Assembly: GCF_021917145.1 (NCBI RefSeq)
Contig: NC_061071.1
Span: 8,344,072-8,408,071 of the forward strand
Source of the DNA: Hypomesus transpacificus
Taxonomy: Eukaryota; Chordata; Actinopteri; Osmeriformes; Osmeridae
Reading direction: 5' to 3'
DNA: 64,000 bases
Shown: positions 28,870-64,000 of the stretch, piece after piece
Numbering within the stretch: the stretch's first letter is position 1
Layout of the letters: every line of letters starts with the position of its first letter
Notes under the pieces: generated by a model
Databases searched by the model: none
The model's input: only the letters and a program-made list of their open reading frames with translations
Told to the model about the DNA's origin: nothing
Translations under genes and position numbers: made by a program

Positions 28870-29750
28870 TCGTGTTAAGTGCTGCAATTGCATGTACACT
28901 GTCTTTCTCTGATCACTCACTCATTTAGTCGCTGGAAAAGCTTGTTAGAGACGTAACGGATGTGCGAGAAAATAATGGTTCCCGGGTGCCGGAATACACA
29001 TAACCGACCAATTTAAGTTCCTGGAAACAAAACAGCAACGTGGGCCGTGAGGTATGTTTGTCATCTTAATATGACATATGACCAATGTTTGATTACCATT
29101 TGTCCGTTGATGTAGTCCGGTAGGTAAACCAGAATTGCACTGGTTGTCTAAGGAGCGACGTTAGTTGTTTTATTTAAACGGGTCATGTCACAAAAGCCTA
29201 AACATTTAAATTAATAATTACGATATGTAGTGGGTGTTTGGGTAAAACAGTTAACCAGTTTGGCAGACATAAGAGACTCCAACTGTCTGCCATATCTTAC
29301 ACTTGCAGCATTTTGTATCATATCACATCTTCTGCTTTAACATTCAAGACAGACGTGGCTCTTAAAGATTATGGCAAAAAAATTAAGACTTTGAAACCCA
29401 CGATGGTCTACATTGCGTTATAGGCTTATTAACTGAGCATTGTATCAAACCATATTAGAAAATGTTCGTGTGCATGTTGAGGAAAATATTGAGCCACATG
29501 GTAAAGCCATGAACAGTTTTGTTGTTACCCCTATAATTTGGGTATTAAACTAACTAGCTGACATGCCATTCATGTTACCCTGTATAGTCTAGTAGCCTTT
29601 GCAAGGACTTTCTGAAACTACCCACTTCACTATGTGTGATCCAGTCTGTTACTGTTAAATCCTGTATTAGGATTATATGCTTCTGTCAGTATGCCAGCAC
29701 CATAGAGATTGCAATTTCTGGAAGAAACACCAAGACAGCTTAATTTTTTT
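28870..29750. other. Intergenic region between convergent ptprn and tubulin copy A
   Basis: No exon, RNA gene or clear repeat was recognised. The sequence is moderately AT-rich, with only short open frames. Confidence 0.5.
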
Positions 29751-29755
29751 ACAGT

Positions 29756-29761
29756 TTTATT
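29756..29761 (-). terminator. Poly(A) signal of tubulin copy A
   Basis: Minus-strand AATAAA lies about 180 nt past the stop codon of tubulin copy A. Confidence 0.65.
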
Positions 29762-29937
29762 GCAAAAGGTTTGATGGTTTTCGTGATGGGGCAGGGAGGT
29801 TTTTGTAGCGCAATGGCATGTGCTTAGCCTACTTCATTGAATGATTCCAATGTTGCTAGTCCATTTAACCCTTTGTATTATCAGGGACTTGTAGCTTGTT
29901 ATGGAGCATCAGCAAGGTGGAGTTGTTTTTGACATTT

Positions 29938-32689
<2,752 letters not shown>

Positions 32690-32770
32690 TTTGTCAGATT
32701 TTTCCTTCTTGCCGACGTTGAGGATTCGGAGAATGAAGGCTGTAATGGGGGAGGGAGGCCAAGGCGGGGT

Positions 32771-32777
32771 TTTTATA
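32771..32777 (-). promoter_or_regulatory. TATA box of tubulin copy A
   Basis: TATAAAA on the minus strand lies about 80 nt before the ATG codon, which itself ends exon 1. Copies B and C carry a TATA box at the same distance. Confidence 0.7.
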
Positions 32778-33865
32778 GTGAGTCTGGTGTGTGTGGGGGG
32801 GGGGAGACAGGAAGCTGTATTTTCACAGTTGGCGGGAGCACAGAGTTCTATGGGCGGGATTAACTGTTATTACAAAAAAAAGGGCGGCCCTGAGCCAGCC
32901 AGCTTGCCTGAAACTGAGTCAGAGGGAAATAACCTACTTTTAATATGGGCACCACCCACATTGAGTACTCTCACACCAATGACTCATTTATATCCCTGAG
33001 TTTAACCTATTGAATGCATGGAAACAATGGTGCTACAATTGACACTTAACAAAATGCATTGTTTAAAGAATATCCTTGTGAAAAACTGGGAGGGGAAATC
33101 AGTTAAACAGGAGATGAAAGCAGAAATCTTGGGCCCTGGGGGAGAGAATGTGTGTATACAGTCAAACCAGGTACTATGAGCCACTATGAGTAAGACAAGT
33201 GAAGTGGGAGGAATCTCTCTGTATACAGTATATACAATCCTTTGTATTCAGACTGTAGGCCATACAAAGTGATAGTAATATTTAAAAGTTAGGTATCTGA
33301 AGTCACTATACAAACCTCGTGCAAACGTTCACACATTATCAGTTCTTTAGTTTTTTATATTATTGTGAAAATGATGGATTGTAGTATATTTCAAAGTATG
33401 TACTTTCTGCAACCAATTGCAATTTGTTGATAATCATTGTAACTGTGGTGTCTCATAGACTTAGCTAATCACAATGCAAAATAGAGGAAGAAATGCCATT
33501 CAATGTCCGCCTCAATTTTATGATAAAAAAATTCTTGAAAAGATTTATTTAACATATATTAATTTGGTAAATATAAAATGTAATGTTTAAAATCCGATAT
33601 CCGCAGTATACATAATAAGACTGCATACATGGGTGCTTATTAGCTTACAATTGTCTAAAACCTAGTTACGGTTGCAGTGACTGTGGCTGTAGTGGGAAAA
33701 TGTTCTAGAAACAGAAGTTGATGGCAATAAACAGGAATGCAAATTGCAAAAATGACCCACAAGTGACCCACAAGGAACTATCTAACAATAATGGGTTTCA
33801 CTGAGCATCACATTGTATTTAAAAATGGACAATGGATATTGTAGAAGTAATCTAATTGTCGAGAC

Positions 33866-33871
33866 TTTATT
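33866..33871 (-). terminator. Poly(A) signal of tubulin copy B
   Basis: Minus-strand AATAAA lies 32 nt past the stop codon; the 3' UTR would be very short. Confidence 0.55.
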
Positions 33872-33903
33872 TATACAGATGTTGTTTTGTACTATGATTC
33901 TCT

Positions 33904-35834
<1,931 letters not shown>

Positions 35835-35918
35835 GTTTAATTCTCTTGAAGCGGCTGGTTGTTCAGATCTGGAATATGCAGTTGAGGATTTGGTGCCAGG
35901 TAGAAGTGCCTGGAGCTG

Positions 35919-35925
35919 CTTTATA
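35919..35925 (-). promoter_or_regulatory. TATA box of tubulin copy B
   Basis: TATAAAG on the minus strand, about 85 nt before the ATG codon. Confidence 0.65.
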
Positions 35926-37217
35926 GCTTTTCAGGATTGCTAGGCAACGGTTGTGCATGTTGTGGTAACTAGAGATGTTGGATAAGCCGATACCATTTTA
36001 GTTTCTTAACTGAAAGACAGGCGCAAGAACAAAAAGAACCCCTGTTTGTATGTAACCCTGCACAGTCAAGGAAGGGTACCTGTCGTAAGACAGATGGGTA
36101 ACCAACAACAATTAACCAACTGCTGTGAAATATGACCCACATTAAGTCAATCTTTGGTTGTTCCAAGCTGTTTTTGTCTGATCTGTCAATTAATTTCGCA
36201 TCACTCACAGATTTTAAAGTCAAGTATCCTAGACCTCAAATGTATTTTATACTCTAGTTAGTGACTGAGTTACATTATTTAAAAAAGTGTGCTACATTGG
36301 ACAATTTATTTATTGTGTAGATACACACTTAAACTTAGTTCACTAAGTGCAGTATACAAATGTACAGCACAGACTTCTCTTTGGGATCCATTTTCTTAAG
36401 CTCGTGTTGTCTTTTTGTCCTGAGGAAAGAAAATGGATACCTCCCCCGAGTGACCTGAATGGGCTATTGTTACGGGAGATCTGGTTGCATCACCATAGTA
36501 GTAGCATTTAATTTACAATGCAAATGTCTCCATAGGTGCAAGATTGTCAGGGGACAACCTCAGTGGCTGGTTTAGTTCTAATCCACAGTCTTTTATTAAA
36601 ACCATAACGCCTTTTAACATAATCTTCTTCGGCCTGCAATGTTTTATATAATTTTAAGACAGCACTGTTTTTTAGAATATATGTTTACGGGTTTGTATTC
36701 CCTTTAAATATGTAACACATCCGCATTGTGTTTGAAAATGGGCAAACAAAGTTGATGCACAAAGACTCATATCTCTTTTCTTTTTTTTGATACATTGAGA
36801 GTTTCCAAGGGAACCAATGCTTGGAATAGGGTGTCACCTAACCCTTGTGACTTGTTTAATGTAAAGCCAGACCGTTAGATTTGGCAGCCATCCAGAGCAT
36901 GGCACTTGCAGACAAAGTGAATTGTTTGTAGCATTTACCATTTTAACAAAAGACTCAATCTGGAGGAGTCAGGCAAAATATTTTAAAGTCTAGATTACAA
37001 TAGTTCACACTTGGGTAAATTATCGAATTATGGTATCTTACCTGGTGGTATATTATTCCTTAAATATGTGTGCGATGTACTTAATTTAATGCTCACTATC
37101 ATCTTACCAAAAATGGATAGAGAATGTATATGTGGTGCATTTGTTTAATGATTTCCTGAAGATCAGAATTGTGTGCGAGTGCAAAATAAATGATTAATCA
37201 GTTTTTCTAAGATCTAT
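35926..37217. other. Spacer between tubulin copies B and C
   Basis: AT-rich sequence without recognised genes or elements. Unlike the coding parts, it shows no obvious similarity to the spacer between copies A and B (about 32780-33860). Confidence 0.5.
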
Positions 37218-37223
37218 TTTATT
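37218..37223 (-). terminator. Poly(A) signal of tubulin copy C
   Basis: Minus-strand AATAAA about 145 nt past the stop of copy C. Confidence 0.6.
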
Positions 37224-37368
37224 AAGTGAAGTGTTACAACATCAAAACTGCAGTGTTTAAATGGTCACAGTTATGTTTAACGTGAAAGTGGACGTACAGT
37301 ATGGTTCTCAAATTAGTCTAACACTCAGCCTTCGGGTTGTGTACGTAATTCTTCAGATCTGAAACCCT

Positions 37369-39275
<1,907 letters not shown>

Positions 39276-39354
39276 GGTTGTAGTTTCCTCAGGCTGACGT
39301 TAAGGATCTGCTGGAGAAATCTTGAGTGTGAGTCTTCTGTAGCAGGTCCGCTGT

Positions 39355-39361
39355 ATTTATA
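39355..39361 (-). promoter_or_regulatory. TATA box of tubulin copy C
   Basis: TATAAAT on the minus strand lies about 80 nt before the ATG codon. Confidence 0.7.
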
Positions 39362-40800
39362 GCTCTAGTGGACACCGTGGTAACAAGGCTTGTTGGTGGT
39401 TACAGAGGGGTTAACTCTGTTTGGATGATCGAGTCCCTGGTTGCAGAAAGAAAAGCCAATAGCTCAGCTCCAGGGCACGCCGTGCAAACAAACCTTGTCA
39501 CACACCAACAACTATCTAATATGCACAGAGATAATGAGTAACCACGACGATCCAAACGACTCCACCCAATACTCGACAAAAGGTTGCTACGGTGATTTCT
39601 ATCAGGCTATACTCAACCACCAATGTAGGAGAAGTAGCCTAGATGCTCCCGGTAAGATTACCAAAAACCCTCCTGAAATGAAGAATGCGCAACAGATTTC
39701 CTCCCCCGAGCTGTGCTTCCTGAGCCATTGTTATTGCAAAGCCACCGTTCCCCTCCCCCTGTCCCCGAGGCCTGCTTGTTCTCTTGTGTTTAACGCCTGG
39801 TTGAGTGTATCCTTTGGTAACAGAAACACCATTGTGACCCTTTCTCGTTCTAAAGCAGATCTCCGTTTGTATGATTGATTTGCAGAAACAAATCCCCGAT
39901 GTGCACTTTTTGATATATGTTATCTGAAAAATAAAAACGACACACGCAATACATACTCACCAGACAAAGGGGCTAGTTGAATGCGAGAGCTGAATGTGAG
40001 CGGTTCCTCCCAAAACTGGCAGCCATTAAAATGTGCTTTGCAGTTCGGCAGGCTTAGGCAAGTCACTCTGCCACCTAGTGTTGTAAACGGGATAAAGAAA
40101 CGATCATGCAGCAGGGCGCGGCAGTGTGGGGATGCACATGCGCATGCTGAAGTGTCCATCGATGACATTTTTCCTCTGCATATACCCATCCTGTTGTCCT
40201 TCCTCTGAGGGCAGTCAGGTGCAGTGATCAGCCACATCCATTTGGGTTGTATTCACCTCCTGCCTGGTCAGGAACATGGACAGGAGAGCGATCTGTTATG
40301 CATGTTTTTATTTGGGTCATTTGTGGAGGAAACCCCTTGTGAGCATGGGGAGAACATGTCAACTCCACATAGAACGGCCAGGGAGATGGGGCACCGTTTG
40401 GTGCTCAGTTGGGCTAAGTGGGAGTCAAACCCAAGACCTTCTTGCTGTTCTTGGGGGGACACGGCAAGGCATTATGGGTCCCAGGAAAGGGAACTAGGGC
40501 AGATGTTTTTATGGTTGATGTCACTACAGGAAACAGTCTAAAACGGTTAACAGTTAGAATGCACCACAGCTGAGATGAAGGACCTTCTAACTCCATTTGA
40601 ATTTAAAGTCTGTAGAGATGTCTATCTAAAATGACAATAAAATGGTAAGGAGTGGTATACAACATTTATCTGCTGGTTTCATGCCAGACTGCCCACATGG
40701 TTCATCTAATATATCACTGGCACTGGCACTGGCACAACCAACTGTGCAGCAAACATGTCTGGCATGAGAAATAAAGTCTGCACAATTGATGGTGTGTCAA
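39362..40800. other. Intergenic region between tubulin copy C and the bin1 3' end
   Basis: No supported gene. A 145-codon open frame at 39441-39878 (+) shows no family resemblance. The stretch contains the SINE fragment listed separately. Confidence 0.45.
40316..40480 (-). repeat. Decayed tRNA-derived fish SINE-like repeat
   Basis: The stretch carries the hallmarks of a repeat very common in teleost genomes, in reverse orientation: ggaggaaacccc, then ggggagaacatg, then aactccacatagaa, and later gtcaaacccaagaccttctt. The last part is the reverse complement of a tRNA-type B-box region. It is diverged from the usual consensus, so it is an old copy. The family name is not certain. Confidence 0.65.
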
Positions 40801-40807
40801 ATCTGTC

Positions 40808-40813
40808 TTTATT
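40808..40813 (-). terminator. Candidate poly(A) signal of bin1
   Basis: Minus-strand AATAAA lies about 1.7 kb past the bin1 stop codon. It is the first clear one noted, which would imply a long 3' UTR (40.8-42.5 kb) with no other supported feature. Confidence 0.4.
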
Positions 40814-42531
40814 GTTTTGGGCTTTACCACAGACATTCTCCATTGACACACAGTAACATACTGTAACAACAGCGAGACCCAATGTTAATTTCCAGCAACA
40901 TTCAATAGTAGTTTGAACAGGTCTGTCTTTGGTATTCAGCAAGATATAAAATGGGTGTTCAATATTTGGACTTTTAATATTTATTTTTAGTTGAGTAGGC
41001 TACTATTTGTATGACATGGACAGAATGACTCTCACTTCTAGAAAAGAAGACGTAGTAGTTACCATCCATCAAATTATGTTTTCATATGAACACTTTCCAG
41101 ACAGATATGTTAAGATGTTGATTTTCAGCAATACAACAGACTCCTCATATTAGAATGAGGCCCTGACCTGAGATCTAATAGAAACAAACACTACAGAGAG
41201 CCTGCTCGTGCCTAGTGATCCAGTGTTTCACAAAGGATGACTACACAGCTTGTCCAGGGATCCCCTCTATTGTTTACGAGCAGGGAGAAGCCTAATGTGT
41301 GTCCTCCTCATTTGAGGTTATACAAGTATGCAGAGAGAATCAGAGAGACAGCTCACTCAGCTGCACTGACCTACTAGCCCACACAGGCCAATGAGACAGT
41401 AAACAGGTCACATATAAGGTCACACGGAATATGAAGAGCCAGTTTTGAGCATTTCCATAGGGCAATATAGAAATAGAACGATAGCCAACAGCGCAACGTC
41501 TACACAATTTGCCATAGTAGGCCTCTTTTATACAGGCAAATGTGTTTAGCTACATCAATATGCAACAATACTTTTCAGAAATTGTTACATGTGTTTTTAG
41601 CTCTGTTTCCAACAACTGTGTGCTTATCACCTCCAAAACAAATGATAAACAATAATACAATCGGAAATAGTCGATCAATGCCACACATCACCTACAAGTC
41701 CCTAACCGATTAATGGCCACAGAAAAATCATGTAGACAAACCAATGTTCCCTAATAACATTTCAATTGCAGTCCACACAAGGGCCAGGTCTGTAGGACAT
41801 GTTTATAAGTCCCTGACCTAGAAACCATGTATTTTCATATTGTTCACAGACAGAACTGCGACAACAAGAGCCGATACCAGAACATGCCCAATCTCTCTCT
41901 CTCTCTCTCTCTCTCCGGCTCTGTGAATGACAGGTTACAACAAAGTAAACAGCTCTAAAATAAACCATGCAAACAACTCTGTGGCAGAATCTCATAGGCT
42001 AATTAAAAGTCAAAATGTAAACTGGCATCCATACACTACAGCTATTGTTGTACATTCCCTTCTTTCTATTGTTAAACTCGAATTTTGTTTCCAGTGACCA
42101 CATTCACAGAGTGTAAAACAAACAATCAAAATAAAAGCGTGCTGATCAGTTCAAATTAAAGATTGCTCAAAGACCTTCCAGAGGTGGTGGTACTTTGGTA
42201 GTGTAATACATTGTTCTTCATTTCACCCTTGAACCAGAAGTCAGGCGTAGGTACAGAAGTCATAAAGGGATGAAGCGGGTGCCAAAAGTTACATTCAGTA
42301 ATCTGTGAGTGTGTTTAGGCAGATCATTGATTAGGTATGTATGTCTATACATTTTTCACTGGCACAGTTCTAACCCCACTCAATGAGGACAATGTAAACA
42401 CACAAATAAAAAATGTAACCATGAAATCCACTCTGTAATGCTCAATTATTACCGTATGGGTTTTCCAGCACATTTAAAACAAACATCCTTGCATTGAGAT
42501 GATGGTGTGCAGGTTCAATGGGACACCCAGC

Positions 42532-60718
<18,187 letters not shown>

Positions 60719-62270
60719 TCCACTCGCGTTGGCGGCCACCCCGGCTGGTGTCAAACTTTCACCAATATATTTAAACACCTCCTCCCCCTGGTCGCTTCTT
60801 TTCTACAGTTTCTTAGTGTCAAGGGGGAGGAGGACAGATTCCTTACGAATGAATCACTAAGTCCCCAAAACTCGCCATTCCCGGCGCGCAAAAGGACAGT
60901 GCGTAATTGGAGTCGTCTTATCACGCCGGCGTCTTTTTAAACCAAAAAGATCTTAAACTGGTAGGACTCTCAGCTCCTTTCACCGTGTAGCTCTCCTATT
61001 CCCAGTCCCGGCAGAAGCAGAGGCATAAATAGGCTAAGTCAGTTTATCTTGGCAAACAGGTTCAAAGCAGTCTATATAGTTGTGAGAAGCGGTCACAGAC
61101 AGGCCCAGTGCGCAGACTGTGCTTTTGGGTAGCGGTCAAAGGGTGTCCCCGCAGCGGTTTCTGCCACTCGGGCCGGTTCTCAATGCGTCCCTGTGGCGCA
61201 AGGCTCTCAGCTGAAATGGAAATGGAAGAGATCCGACAGATGAGATGCCGTGGAGGAGACCGCGCCCTGCCAGTCCTGCCCTCTGTCCCAGCCTACCTCT
61301 CCTCCCATCGGGTCAGCCCGGATGAGTCTTCGCTTTATTGCCACACGCTCCGCTCTTTCCTCAACACCACTGTGTGTATGCCAAAAGGCTAGACAAACAT
61401 CAGTGTGCGGCGGTCTAGACTCGCGCACACTGACACTGTCCTTTGGACCCTTGAGACTATCTTGAACTCAAATGTGGTACAATGAGGAAGAAAACACGCA
61501 TGTCCGCAGGAACACACACACGCGCGCGCACGCACTCTCCCTCTCTTTCACACACATACACTATCGGCCCTTGCATTGGAGATCATGCACAAAGAATTGA
61601 GTAGATCGGTGAGAAGCGCGGTGAATTGTGTCGGGCAGGTCCGGTTTCACTGACAGAGACAGGACATCCAACACCAGGCGACTGCTGGACCCCATCACGG
61701 CGACTCTGCCCAAACCCATTAAAGTCCTATTGAGACAATGTGCTCACACTGTCGTCGGATATCCCCTTTCACATATTTATTGGATTAGTAGCGTAACAGA
61801 CACCTAATTAGCGCAAATGGTTACAATAACAAGTTATGGTTTCTCAATCATAGGCAATTTCATTTAAGATACGTTTTTTTTTATAGCCTACGTTTGAGAT
61901 TTTTAAGTTTTTAGAAAAAGGAATAAAACGGAAAAATAGAATTAAGAGTTTCAATAACCCAATGCTACACAACTTCAATAGCATTCTTGAGACGCTCCGA
62001 CACCTTGAGTCAATATCGCACTCTTCCTCGAGAAGCAGTGATCAGTCGTCTGGAGCCTCAGTCACCTAGTCTATCGACCGGCGTCCACTAGATTTTCCGT
62101 TTACACTGACTAGAGTAATCATTACTCAACACGCATAACACTACTCACCTGATGAGGTCTGATTAAAAATAGACTATGTATTATATTAACAATATCCACA
62201 GTTGATGCAAAAACAGAACAAGAACAACCAGGTAGAATCGACCTAATCCAGATCCATATTTGACCCCTTA
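60719..62270. other. ihh upstream region (5' UTR, promoter), no other gene seen
   Basis: This lies between the ihh start codon and the nhej1 3' end. An A/T box (minus strand TTTAAATATATTGG, about 60760-60775) sits some 45-55 nt before the ATG and could be a TATA element. In mammals ihh enhancers are known in the neighbouring NHEJ1 gene, so regulatory elements are expected here and rightwards, but none can be pinpointed by eye. Confidence 0.4.
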
Positions 62271-62274
62271 TTTG

Positions 62275-62280
62275 TTTATT
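62275..62280 (-). terminator. Poly(A) signal of nhej1
   Basis: Minus-strand AATAAA lies about 210 nt past the nhej1 stop codon. Confidence 0.6.
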
Positions 62281-62488
62281 GGTAATAATACACTGAAGCA
62301 TTTAAAAACAGTAAAAACAAAGAAATAAATGCCTTAAGTATATCTAAAAATAATGCAAACTCAAGTTAAAACAGGATTTCATTTTAAATGATTGCTAATT
62401 AAAAACGTATATGACATAGCCAATTTCTCTAGTCCAAGTTAGGCTACATGACCATAGTATGTCAGCAGTGTGGATTTCCTGTCTGTGG

Positions 62489-63222
62489 TCACCTAAACAG
62501 CCCGACCGCCTTCTTCTTCCTGGGTCTGGAGGCGGGTCTGTCTGAACTAGCAGACACATCAGATCCAGTCTGCAAGGTAGTGGAGGAGAAAGACACAGGT
62601 CAACCACACTCAACGACCTTAGAAACCTCCGGTATTACCGCACGTGACCCATGTTGACCCTGTACCTGTGGTGCTGTAGGTCCGGTGGGTTCCGTGGCTC
62701 CAGCTTGGGCCCCCAGGCCGGTGGGGGGGTGCTCCCCCAGACTGGGTTCACAGCTCCCAGCCTCTCTCTCTACAAGACAGCAACAGATACACACCTTAGC
62801 AGGCAACACCTCTATCCCCATGGAGATAAGCCTATGGGTGACCACAGTGATCAGACACCTTCTGTGCCTGAAGATACCTGCTGACGTTTGTTTGAGATAG
62901 CGTGTGTGTGCACCCATGGAAATGGATGACGGCCTAACCGGTCCCTGGAAATGGTTGATAACATGGAGTAAGACAGCGCAAAAGGACAGGGGCAGGGAGC
63001 GGTCCGAGGAGAGGGGATCCGACCTGGGGGTGGGGTGAAGCCGGGGCTGGGTGCTGGGTCCTGGCTCTGAGGGGAGGGGTCACCCCGGTCCTGGGCGCTC
63101 TGCTCAGACAGCTTCCTCTTGCGGGCGTTGGCGTTGCCGTGTGTGGTGACGGCCGCGTAGAGCTGCTGGAGGTCTGGGTCGAAGCCGAAGCCATCCTGGG
63201 GGAGCCGCAGCTGGGGAAGAGC
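62489..63222 (-). CDS. nhej1: NHEJ1 / XLF DNA repair factor, last three exons (partial)
   Basis: Three exons join in phase: 63024-63222, 62666-62769 and 62489-62569. They give the C-terminal 127 residues; the rest lies beyond the right edge. XLF bridges DNA ends with XRCC4-ligase IV in non-homologous end joining. The first exon holds FDPDLQQLYAAVTTHGN, matching the LQDLYMAVTT segment after the coiled coil in human XLF. Then comes a low-complexity Pro/Ser/Gly linker. The end SRPRKKKAVGLFR is the Ku-binding motif (X-KBM): a basic cluster followed by GLF, as in human RKKPRGLFS. Adjacency to ihh matches human 2q35. The linker is poorly conserved, so the internal exon (62666-62769) rests on phase and splice sites more than on similarity. 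Confidence 0.87.
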
Positions 63223-64000
63223 CTGGGAGGAGGGGAGGGCGAGGAACACATAAACACCTTTGGGGAGTGAGGGGGGGGAGACAATCTTCTTCAACAAATA
63301 TTTCACTTCCTTAACGGCTGGGTGTGGGTTTGGGGCAGGAGTGTCTTAAAGAAGACTGACTCAGGAAGCTGTCAAAAACAGACAGTGTCCCAAGCACAAA
63401 GAAATATCAGAGGGAAGTAAAGGAAGGCAAGCTTGAGGGAAACGTGACGTCTTAGTGTCGGGCCCTGGCCTGGATCTCTCGGTCACATGTCTGAGTTTCT
63501 GACCGTGCATGATTGAGGTGTGACCGAGGGCCTGTAAGAGTCGAATCACAGCCCTGTTACTGGCACCACGAGCCAGAGGTAGCCACGCAAACAAGAATAA
63601 CACCACAGGAGGCAGGAAACGCGCACACACATCCATGTGCACACACACACACACACACACATCCAGGTACACACAGGAACGCACACACAACCATGAGCGC
63701 ACATAGATTTTCTTTCGTTTTTCTGGAACCGCCGACCTAGCCACACGTCTGACAGATAAGAACTTATGCAAACGGATCCAACATATGCGTATGCACGATG
63801 GGCACATATCAAAACACACTATTCATTTTGCTGCCGTTTTTTTTTCTTTTTCTAATCCTTTTTCAAACGGAGAGGACAAACTCTCCAAATTAGCTCTTCA
63901 AATATTGACCGGGAAAAATTGGTGGTCTCTCGCTGCTGTCAGTGAGAGAGGGGCTCCTAAACATACTCGGTCAGGTTTAGAGGTTTGCATTGATTTATTT
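63223..64000. other. nhej1 intron sequence to the window edge
   Basis: No further nhej1 exon was recognised on the minus strand. A CA repeat lies at about 63640-63662 and a T-run at about 63837-63848. Confidence 0.5.

Noticed and set aside
39441-39878. A 145-codon + strand frame upstream of tubulin copy C
   Set aside because: No recognisable domain, no splice support and no coding-like composition. It is compatible with chance in an intergenic region.

Overview
This is a window of a ray-finned (teleost) fish nuclear genome. The genes are vertebrate families with short GT-AG introns. Fish-type SINE fragments and many simple-sequence tracts (CT/GA, CAGA, CCCCT, poly-C) lie in the introns. The species cannot be named from the sequence.

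Layout, left to right: the last two coding exons of a tmem198-like gene (+); desmin, des (-, 9 exons); aspartyl aminopeptidase, dnpep (+, 14 exons); the receptor-type pseudophosphatase IA-2, ptprn (+, 23 exons) with a mir-153 hairpin in its 19th intron; three tandem alpha-tubulin genes (all -, 4 exons each); an amphiphysin-family bin1 gene (-, 19 coding exons including a brain-type insert); Indian hedgehog, ihh (-, 3 exons); and the 3' end of nhej1/XLF (-, 3 exons), which runs off the right edge. Exon chains were joined by hand from splice sites and codon phase. All the complete genes close in frame: des 475 aa, dnpep 467 aa, ptprn 964 aa, tubulins 450/451/451 aa, bin1 599 aa, ihh 419 aa.

The order tmem198-des-dnpep-ptprn-tubulin-(...)-ihh-nhej1 echoes human 2q35, but genes that sit between these in mammals (for example SPEG and DNAJB2) are missing, and bin1, which is at 2q14 in human, lies between the tubulins and ihh. 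This suits a lineage with genome duplication and gene loss.

The genes are not a pathway. Loose themes are muscle (des, bin1), neuroendocrine secretion (ptprn, mir-153, the brain-type bin1 exon), cytoskeleton (des, tubulins) and skeletal development (ihh). The points most worth a second look are the mosaic sequence pattern among the three tubulins, mir-153 kept inside ptprn, a glycine-rich insert in ptprn, a tryptophan/acidic repeat exon in bin1, and several 3' splice sites whose pyrimidine tract is itself a simple repeat. No retrovirus-like element, Polinton or CRISPR array was seen.
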